A DNA stretch of 64,000 bases from Larix kaempferi (lineage: Eukaryota; Streptophyta; Pinopsida; Pinales; Pinaceae): NCBI GenBank assembly GCA_027924585.1, contig BSBM01000307.1, positions 17,221,501 to 17,285,500 on the forward strand, in the 5' to 3' direction. Shown here one piece after another: positions 57,449-64,000 of this stretch. Each line of letters starts with the position of its first letter. Position 1 is the stretch's first letter. The position numbers and the translations under genes were made by a program. The notes beneath the pieces were generated by a model, which was given only the letters and a program-made list of their open reading frames with translations, made no database searches and was not told where the DNA came from.

Positions 57449-58197
57449 GTCATGTCCCCTCCCTAGTGGCCTTGGTCACTACTTGGATCCTCCCATCCCT
57501 ATGGGGTCTAGTTGGTTAATTAAATGAAAATTTAATTAATGGGGTTATTTTTTAGGCAATTATACCATAGGAGTTAATTAATTATTAATGAATTAATTAA
57601 ATGCTGAAGTTTGAATTAATTCTGAGTTGTATTATTTTTATTAATACTTATTGCTAATAAATGTTGGAAAGTGGTGATGATTTGGCTAGGAGGTCGAATT
57701 GGTGTCATGTGGACCACTCTTGCCTTAGTGGCAAATCTCCGGAAAAGCAAGGAATCCAATGGAGGAAAGAAGGCAAGGAAAACAAATTAGAAACTGACAA
57801 AAGCAAACAGAAAAACTGGCAAAAGCAGAAAAGAAGGAAAGTAAAGAAAGTGGAAAGAATAGGAAAAGCAGTCAGAATGAAAGTAGCAACATCCAGAAAA
57901 GATCCCTAAGGCGCAATTTCCAAATTCAGTGAAGGAAGGTGAAGGAAAGAAAGTTTTCAAAGCAAAGAGTTGTTATACCTCTCAAGGAATGCGCCCTCCC
58001 CCATCCACACGTGTGGCTTGGTTTGCTCATAAAGTTAACTCATCTATTTAATGATGTTTCCAACTCCATTCAAGAACTTTTGTCCATTTGAATTTTCTCA
58101 TAAGAGCTCCGAGCCTCTCTTGGTTGAGTGATGTGCATCAACAAGTCTTCTTGGGAGATGTGCCCCAAAGACCTTTAGTTTTCCAGTGAACAGTATG
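57449..58197. repeat. LTR-like remnant disrupted by the copia element
   Basis: It starts TGTCATGTCCCCTCCC and has AATTAATTAAT-rich stretches. It resembles the start at 17732 (TGTAATGTCCC). A Lys-rich open frame (57661-57909) looks like low-complexity chance coding. There is no PBS or partner LTR, so the assignment is tentative. The minus-strand copia LTR abuts it at 58198. Confidence 0.35.
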
Positions 58198-58788
58198 TGT
58201 TAAATTTTGAGCATTAATTCAATATACTCTAGGATATTTATTGAGAGAATAACATGTACAGTATATCAATGCATAAAAATCATATCAAGCATGTCAAGCA
58301 TCACAAGAATCAAAAGCATGAGAGACAAGAGACACAGAGTTTCCGTGGCGAAATACCTAAGGTGAAAAACCCCACAACTTCCTCAGAGATAGAGAGAGCA
58401 ATGGCTCAACCAAAGTACAACCAAAATACACTGAGATAGTCTCTTAGTAGTAGATGATCCTCTTCCTCACTAGTGCGCCACTTTCTGAGTGAGAGAAGTA
58501 TGAGTTTCTGAGTGATCAAATAGAGATCTCCCGATCTCTATTTATACTTAACCTATTTTCCCAGTTACACTATGGGGTCAACTTGTCTAGCTAGGTACAT
58601 CCACAATATAATATATATTTCAGGGCCGACCCCACACATGGTGGTCTAATAACCCATCGGCAAGTATACATACTTGTGACACTTGTCAATACACATGACG
58701 AAACTTCCTTATAGAGGAATAACACATCTCTTATAAGGGTACAATAAATATATATGAAATACATTCCGAAGTTACATATACATCAACA
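58198..58788 (-). repeat. 3' LTR of the minus-strand copia element
   Basis: 591 bp. On the element strand it begins TGTTGATGTATATGTAACTT and ends AAAATTTAACA. It has TATAAATA (58539-58546), a palindrome over it (58518-58543) and AATAAA (58237-58242). It shares both ends and internal blocks with 61726-62374, but has one copy of the 33-bp U3 unit where that LTR has three. Confidence 0.9.
58518..58543 (-). promoter_or_regulatory. Perfect 11-bp inverted repeat at the LTR TATA box (minus copia)
   Basis: On the element strand AAATAGAGATC, loop GGGA, GATCTCTATTT. The left arm overlaps TATAAATA. The plus-strand LTR has the same structure with two changed base pairs. Confidence 0.75.
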
Positions 58789-58797
58789 CTCCCTCTT
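58789..58797 (-). other. Polypurine tract of the minus-strand copia element
   Basis: The minus strand reads AAGAGGGAG directly before TGTTGATG of the 3' LTR. Confidence 0.85.
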
Positions 58798-59044
58798 AAC
58801 TAGGAAGGTATTTCTCGACACAGATATGTTAGACAAGTATTCTTCTTGGCATCATTGTCATCGATGCATCGTCATCATCATCGTCACTGCTGCTACTATC
58901 TCAACCAATATCTGACTCTAGTCGTCATAGGAAGTTCTACAGAGCCAGTCCTTTTTCATACTGGATGTAGGCCCACCACCTGCAGGTCTTCATCATCTGT
59001 GTGAACGGTCTAATAGAGGTGGCTTCTTAGGACTAATTTTATGT

Positions 59045-59575
59045 GCAGATGCAATACCAGAAAGAGTATCCCAGGAACATTTATGTGCCTAAGCACGATC
59101 GGCAAGATCTCCTAGGATTGATTACATGCATCTCCTCCACAATACCTTTAAAGAGCATCCCAGGAACATTTATGTGCCGCAGCACGACCAACAAGATCTC
59201 TAAGGAGCATCCCAGGACTTATTACGAGCACACAGCTCAACCTCTCCGATCTCCAGGACTGATTACATGTGGATAGACAAAACCTTTAAAGAGCATCCCA
59301 GGAACATTTATGTGCCGCAGCATGACCGACAAGATCTCTAAAGAGCATCCCAGGACTAATTACGAGCACACAGCTCAACCTCTCGGATCTCCAGGATTGA
59401 TTACATGTCTCCGTAGTAATACCTCATCCCAGGACTGATTACGAGCACATAGCTCAACCTATCGGATATCTGAGGACTGATTACATACTACATAGAAATA
59501 CCGGAAAGAGTATCCCAGGAACATTTATGTGCCGCCGCACGACCAGCAAGATCTCCCAGGACTGATTACATGCTA
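59045..59575 (-). repeat. Tandem/interspersed repeats in the copia 3' region
   Basis: Blocks such as CATCCCAGGAACATTTATGT, then GCACGACC with AAGATCTC, and CAGCTCAACCTCT with GGACTGATTAC, recur about five times with a period near 125 bp. They sit between the RNase H stop and the 3' LTR, a non-coding zone. Confidence 0.8.
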
Positions 59576-59599
59576 TTTGCACAACCTGCCACATATCAT

Positions 59600-60130
59600 C
59601 TTTGACCTCCAAGTATCAACCTGATACTCATGATCCAATGGATCATCATCGCACAAAGCATCATCCTGATGCTCATGATCACACTGATCATCATCACTGT
59701 ACCATCCTGATACATATCATCTGTATCAACACCCTGAAGCTCGTCATCATGATCATCCTGATCATACAATGCATCCGCTTGATGCACACCAAGTATTTAC
59801 CTTATACATATCATCATACATGATCCATCTGATCATACAGTGTATCCACTTGATACAAATACAAATACATGATACATATCAACATACATGATCTACCTGA
59901 TCATATAATGTATCCACCTGATACATATACAGATACATGGTCCAAGCATCCAACATGATGCATATACAAAATACATACAAATGATCCAACTAATCATATC
60001 CAGCATGTAACATGATGCATACATACATATACATATAAATGATCCAACTAATCATATCTAGCATCCAACATGATGCGTACATACATATACATATAAATGA
60101 TCCAACTGATCATATAAAGAAGAAACTAGA
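59600..60130 (-). repeat. Degenerate short tandem repeats (ATC/GAT-rich) in the copia 3' region
   Basis: Arrays of CATCCTGATGCTCAT-like and CATGATGCATACATACATAT-like units. An obvious unit of roughly 60 bp (AATGATCCAACTAATCATAT) repeats at about 59976-60117. No protein is expected despite open frames. Confidence 0.8.
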
Positions 60131-60226
60131 ACATCATCCTGATGCTCATCATCCAGCGCTTACATCACAGCCATGTGAAGGATCCTCCTTCCAACATGCT
60201 TGGAATGGCTTCAGCAAATGTGTCCA

Positions 60227-60712
60227 TCACTTCTTCCTCGAAGTGTTGTCGATCTGAAGAACACCAAGCCTCTCCCTGAAGTATTTGAACTTCACTCTGG
60301 CTAGTGGCTTCGTTAGTACATCTGCAATCTGCTCGTCCGTCGCAACATACAGGAGCTTCATAGCTCCTCTCTGCACCATATCCCTGATATAGTGATATTT
60401 GATCTCTATGTGTTTCGACCTGTCATGAAACACTGGGTTCTCGGACAACTTCACACAACTCTATTTATCACAAAATATACCAGTAGCATCCAACGGGAGA
60501 TCAAATAACTCAGACAGTAGCTTCCGTAGCCATACTGCCTCACAACTCGCTGAATAGGCTGCAACATACTCTGCCTTAGTTGTACTCAGTGCTACGCAGG
60601 ACTACTTCCTGCTAAACCAAGAGATCACACCTGATCCCATACTGAAGCAGCATCCAGATGTGCTCTTCCTATTTGCAGCACTGCCAACCCAATATGAATC
60701 AACATAACCCTA
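60227..60712 (-). pseudogene. Copia RNase H domain
   Basis: It continues in frame from RT with TAG at 60710-60712, 60602-60604 and 60461-60463. Readable motifs are GYVDSYWVGSAANRKSTSGC, VALSTTKAEYVAA, VKLSENPVFHDRSKHIEIKY then HYIRD, and DEQIADVLTKPLARVKF. These are the copia RNase H and C-terminal Pol signature, including the DVLTKPL end. The domain would remove template RNA during reverse transcription. Three nonsense codons inactivate it. Confidence 0.93.
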
Positions 60713-61725
60713 CAGGTTAAACTTTTGATTCGCTTCATACTTGAGCCCATAATCCACTGTACCCTTCAGGTACCTCAGAATATGATTTACAGCAATCAGA
60801 TGAACACTCCTCGGATCTGTCAGGAATTGACTCAATGTGTTCACAACAAAGCAAATATCTGGTCTCGTGTTCGTCAGGTACATCAAGGACCCAATCATCT
60901 GACGATACATAGAGATATCAACTGGCTCAGATGAAGCATCACATAGAAGCTTCAGGTTCGATGCCATAGGTGTGGCCATGGCCTTGCAATCCATCATCCC
61001 GAATCTCTTCAGGATATCTACTATGTACTTCCCTTGACCAAGGAAGATCCCACCTGCACTCTGCCACACCTCCATACCTAGGAAATAATGCATCATTCCC
61101 AAATATTTCATATTGAACTCGGCAGCAAGCTTCCTCTTAGTATATGAAATCAATCTATCATCTCCTGTTACAAATAAGTCATCCACATACAGGAGTAGAA
61201 TCACAGGATTCCCTTCCTCAACCTTGTAGTAAAGGTTGGAATCCGCTTTACTCTTGGTAAAGCCCAAACTAGATAGGAAACTATCCATCCTACCATACCA
61301 AGTTCTGGGAGCTTGCTTCAAGCCATACAAGGCTTTCTTCAATTTGCACACATATGACTCCCTGTCATGTATTTCAAAACAGAGTGGCTGCTCCACATAT
61401 ACTTCCTCTTCAACTACACCATTCAAGAAAGCAGTCTTGACATCCATCTGGTGTATTTTCCATTTCATTGCTGCAGCCAGGGAAAGTACTGTTCTGATGG
61501 AAGTATACCTGGCTATAGGTGCAAAATTTTCTTCATAATCTATTCCCTCTTTCTGAGAGAAGCTACGAGCTATGAATCTTTCCTTGTATTTCTCTACACT
61601 GCCATCTACAGCATGCTTGATTTTGTAGATCCATTTGGAAGTCACAACAGACTTCCCTTTAGGTCTTGGGACAACATCCCAAACATCATTCTTCATTATT
61701 TATTGGTATTCCTCAACCATGGCAT
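60713..61725 (-). pseudogene. Copia reverse transcriptase, N-terminally cut
   Basis: From 61696 the open frame reads NDVWDVVPRPKGKSVVTSKW, IYKIKHAVDGSVEKYKERFI, EGIDYEENFAPIARYTSIRT, WKIHQMDVKTAFLNGVVEEE, VYVEQP, then catalytic YVDD (61178-61189), KRFGMMDCKAMATPMASNLK and YRQMIGSLMYLTNTRPDI. This is a nearly complete copia RT. TAA at 61700-61702 interrupts the frame just upstream, and the plus-strand LTR replaces the rest from 61726. ARSFSQKEG has Ser where Gly is usual. Confidence 0.95.
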
Positions 61726-61853
61726 TGTTGATGTATATGTAACTTCGGAATGTATTTGACATATATGTATATTGTATTCCTATAGAGATGGTTTTATTCC
61801 TCTATACGGAAGTGTCGTCGTTTATATTGTAAGTGTCGTAACTTATACTTGAT

Positions 61854-61986
61854 GGGTTATTAGACCACCTTGTTTGGGGTCGGCCCTGTATAAGTCATGT
61901 GGGTCAAAGGGTTATTAGACCACCCTATTGGGGGTCGGCCATGTGGGTCAAAGGGTTATTAGACCACCCTATTGGGGGTCGGCCCA
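61854..61986 (+). repeat. Triplicated 33-bp U3 unit in the copia LTR
   Basis: GGGTTATTAGACCACC followed by a G-rich GGGGTCGGCC occurs at 61854, 61909 and 61953. The spacing contains ATGTGGGTCAAA linkers. The minus-strand LTR has one copy (58623-58655). Such U3 repeats often act as enhancer modules in LTR elements (inference here). Confidence 0.88.
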
Positions 61987-62054
61987 GTCAGCATTATATT
62001 ATGTGGTTAAGTTCGAGCCTACATGAGTTAGGTAAAAAGGCAAGTCAAGTCAAG

Positions 62055-62062
62055 TATAAATA
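62055..62062 (+). promoter_or_regulatory. TATA box of the plus-strand copia LTR
   Basis: TATAAATA sits in the same context (AAGTATAAATAGAG) as in the minus-strand LTR. Transcription would be expected to start roughly 30 bp downstream. Confidence 0.75.
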
Positions 62063-62084
62063 GAGTGCGGGAGGCACTCTATTT
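62058..62084 (+). promoter_or_regulatory. Perfect 11-bp inverted repeat at the TATA box (plus copia)
   Basis: AAATAGAGTGC, loop GGGAG, GCACTCTATTT. It is the counterpart of 58518-58543, with two covarying base pairs and a loop one base longer. Confidence 0.75.
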
Positions 62085-62374
62085 ACTCACTCACTTCTCA
62101 CACATGATCTCAAGGAGGAGAGGCACACTTATGGAGGAGGAGTATTGCTACTAGGTTATGGCTATCTCTCTTGGTTGGTTGTATCATTGCTCTATCTATC
62201 TCTGAGGAAGTTATTGGGGTTTTTCACCTTTATGGTTTTCCCCAAGTAAATCTTTGTGTCTCTTGTGTGCTTGCATTATTGTCTCCATGATTGATATGCT
62301 ATAGATATGCTGTACATGTTGTTCTCTCAGTTAAGATCCTAGATCAGATTGATGTAAATTCAGAAAATTTAACA

Positions 62375-62386
62375 TGGTATCAGAGC
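62375..62386 (+). other. Primer-binding site of the plus-strand copia element
   Basis: TGGTATCAGAGC follows the LTR end AACA directly. It is the initiator-Met tRNA type. Confidence 0.95.
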
Positions 62387-64000
62387 TAGCCTGAAAGAAG
62401 GCATGATATGGCATGTATGACACTTGTTGCACTTACGATGCTAGGGCTTGATATAGTAAAAACCAGTCGTCGTAGCACTTTCGCTATAAATCCGTTTTGG
62501 AAAAGGTTTCGGATCTGAAATTGTTACAGGTCGAAGCTAAAATATCCAGGTACCTTGTGTCCAAAGGAAAACCTCTAATTCGTTGTACTTTGTGATTTAT
62601 GATCTGTACAATATAGGGTTTCTGCCTCTTCCAGATCTGAGTCAAAATCCGGTGACCTTGGTAAAAAGGTCATAACTTGGGCTAGGAAGCTCCAAATGAA
62701 ATTTCGTGAAAAGTGACAGGTATTACACAGGCCGAGCTATCTCAGAAAACTTTTTTAGAGGCCGAAGGGAAAACAGTGACACGTGGCACGCCGTACAAGT
62801 TCGCTCTCCTGTATTATCCCATAAACAGGTCACGTTGCGACACTTGGCATATCTATCTCTCAGAGAATCCAATTGAGGTCAAACCTGTCAGAATGGAAAG
62901 ATAACAGGCCGAGCTATCTCAGAAAACGTTTTCAGAGGCCGAAGGTCAAACAGTGACACGTGGCACGCCGTACAAGTTTGCTCTCCTGTATTTTCCCAAA
63001 ACAGGTCACGTTGCGACATTTGGCATAACTCTCTCTCAGAACATCCAATTGAGGTCAGACTTGTCAGGATGGAAAGCTAACAGGTCAGGCTATCTCAAAA
63101 AACGTTTTAAGATCCTGTGGATAAAAAATTTCGGAGTTACACCAGAAACAATCAGGTACATGTTTCTGTCAAAACAGAATTATTTTTTGGTACCTTCATT
63201 CATGGCTTCCGGAATTTAGGGCTTTGAAGAAAGTTGGAATTTTTGTAATCGAAGACCACGGCTGGATGCTACTCATCAAAATAGAAATTTAGAGACCAAG
63301 ATCAGAATTTTTGGCTGGGTAGAAGGCCGGGCTTGATCAGACCCTAGTTCGGGACTTTGATCAGAAAAGTGGAAAATTAGGGCTTCTGTAAAAATGGGAA
63401 TTTTTGAATTCTGTGACCACGGCTGGAAGCTCCTCAGAAAAATAGAAGCTTAGAGCTTTGGATCAAACCTTTTGATTGGTCAGAAGAGTGGGCTTCATCA
63501 AACCCCAGTTCAGGGTCACACCCAGTGAATCCAGAAGTTTCAAAGGCAAAATTGAGAAGTGAAACTTTGTAGTTTTCAAATTCTGAATATACCAGTTTGA
63601 TCAGTTCATCAAGGCGCATATTCCTATCCTTTCGGAAGTTTGAAATTCAAAGTCTGAATTTTTGGGGTTTCTCTGACAAACCCATATCCAGCTCCAGGTC
63701 CAGTTCTTGCAAATCAAGTGGATAGGGTTAATCCTAGAAGAAGATGGATTGGTCACTTGCATAAGTGAAGAAGTTCCTATTTCAGAGGGAGATGAGGCTA
63801 AGGCCTTACATAAGAAGATTACAAGTGATCTCGACAGGTATGACTCATCGAGGTATGTTTTGAGATTTGTTCATAATTAAGTTTATGGTATGTTTGTCTT
63901 CATGTTATTACGGTTAGTACAATCTTGATTTTAGACTTGTCATATCACCTTAAAAAAAAATTATGAATGCATTCATTGATTAGGGTGATAACACTTATGA
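62387..64000 (+). other. Copia leader with tandem repeats
   Basis: A long, GC-richer untranslated leader. A 177-bp unit starting GGCCGAGCTATCTCAGAAAA is repeated at 62730-62906 and 62907-63082, with a partial third at 63083. A second, more diverged tandem of about 161 bp begins GACCACGGCTGGA (63254 and 63415). No gag domain is recognisable before the window ends. Confidence 0.8.
62730..63120 (+). repeat. 177-bp tandem repeat in the copia leader (two full units and a partial)
   Basis: Units at 62730, 62907 and 63083 share CACGTGGCACGCCGTACAAG and TCCAATTGAGGTCA. They are close in sequence, with small differences. Confidence 0.9.

Larger units (their letters stand above)
58198..61725 (-). mobile_element. 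3' portion of a Ty1/copia element (minus strand)
   Basis: On the minus strand the order is RT, RNase H, a 1.4-kb repeat-rich 3' region, polypurine tract and 3' LTR. RT is cut at 61725 by a second copia LTR in the opposite orientation, so the gag, protease, integrase and 5' LTR lie beyond the window or are lost. Pol has four in-frame stops. The LTR is of the same family as the plus-strand element at 61726. Confidence 0.92.
61726..62374 (+). repeat. 5' LTR of the plus-strand copia element
   Basis: It begins TGTTGATGTATATGTAACTT and ends AAAATTTAACA. U3 contains a triplicated 33-bp core, then TATAAATA at 62055-62062. The AATAAA seen in the other LTR is not conserved here (the region reads TCTCAGTTAAGATCC). 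Confidence 0.92.
61726..64000 (+). mobile_element. 5' end of a Ty1/copia element (plus strand), runs off the window
   Basis: A 649-bp LTR, a PBS and over 1.6 kb of leader are present. It sits inside the RT of the oppositely oriented copia copy and so is the later insertion. The gag start is not yet evident by 64000. Confidence 0.88.

Noticed and set aside
57661-57909. Lys-rich 82-codon frame
   Set aside because: The A-rich low-complexity sequence explains it. It has no recognisable domain and lies in a probable LTR remnant.
58254-60257. Several plus-strand frames over the copia LTR and 3' repeats
   Set aside because: They are His/Ile/Thr-rich frames generated by tandem CAT/GAT repeats and LTR sequence.
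61236-61759. Plus-strand frames over the copia RT
   Set aside because: They are antisense shadows of the minus-strand RT.

Overview
This looks like plant nuclear DNA in a repeat-dominated intergenic region. It is AT-rich and carries Ty3/gypsy, Ty1/copia and L1-type LINE elements, a Helitron remnant, a MULE-like element and scraps of captured plant genes (SGS3, AP2/ERF). The LINEs have the plant-specific DUF4283 ORF1 and an ORF2 RNase H. A large seed-plant genome fits; I lean to a conifer from the style of the decayed elements and of the 580-residue ORF, but that is recall, not proof. I see no rRNA, tRNA or CRISPR, and no clearly functional conserved host gene.

Layout. 1-6650: a degenerate plus-strand Ty3/gypsy (Tat-like) element with partial LTR, PBS, long leader, gag, protease and a truncated RT. 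6650-8890: a short unknown coding fragment, then AT-rich DNA. 8890-17733 and 18352-26053: an old direct duplication (copies A and B). The copies differ by a LINE insertion in A with an empty site in B, by a MULE-like block that sits at different places in A and B, by a 207-bp tandem duplication in B and by several indels. 26054-34760: mostly AT-rich DNA holding a GC-richer patch of gene fragments (27.7-29.5 kb) and a Helitron Rep fragment (33.6-34.0 kb). 35889-37631: an intact 580-codon ORF on the minus strand. 39072-40951: a complete small non-autonomous LTR element with 217-bp LTRs. 42832-49012 and 49336-57424: two essentially full-length LINEs, head to head, each with its own target-site duplication. 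57449-58197: an LTR-like remnant. 58198-61725: the 3' part of a minus-strand Ty1/copia element. 61726-64000: the LTR, PBS and leader of a plus-strand copia element of the same LTR family, which interrupts the first.

How the parts relate. Almost every coding unit is a replication or packaging gene of a mobile element, and nearly all carry stops or frameshifts. The main interest is in insertion history (nested and datable events), in conserved sequence devices of the elements (a TAATG stop/start junction; a covarying inverted repeat at the copia TATA box) and in the chimeric patches with SGS3, ERF, Helitron or coiled-coil sequence. All identifications rest on reading motifs by eye, with no database search.
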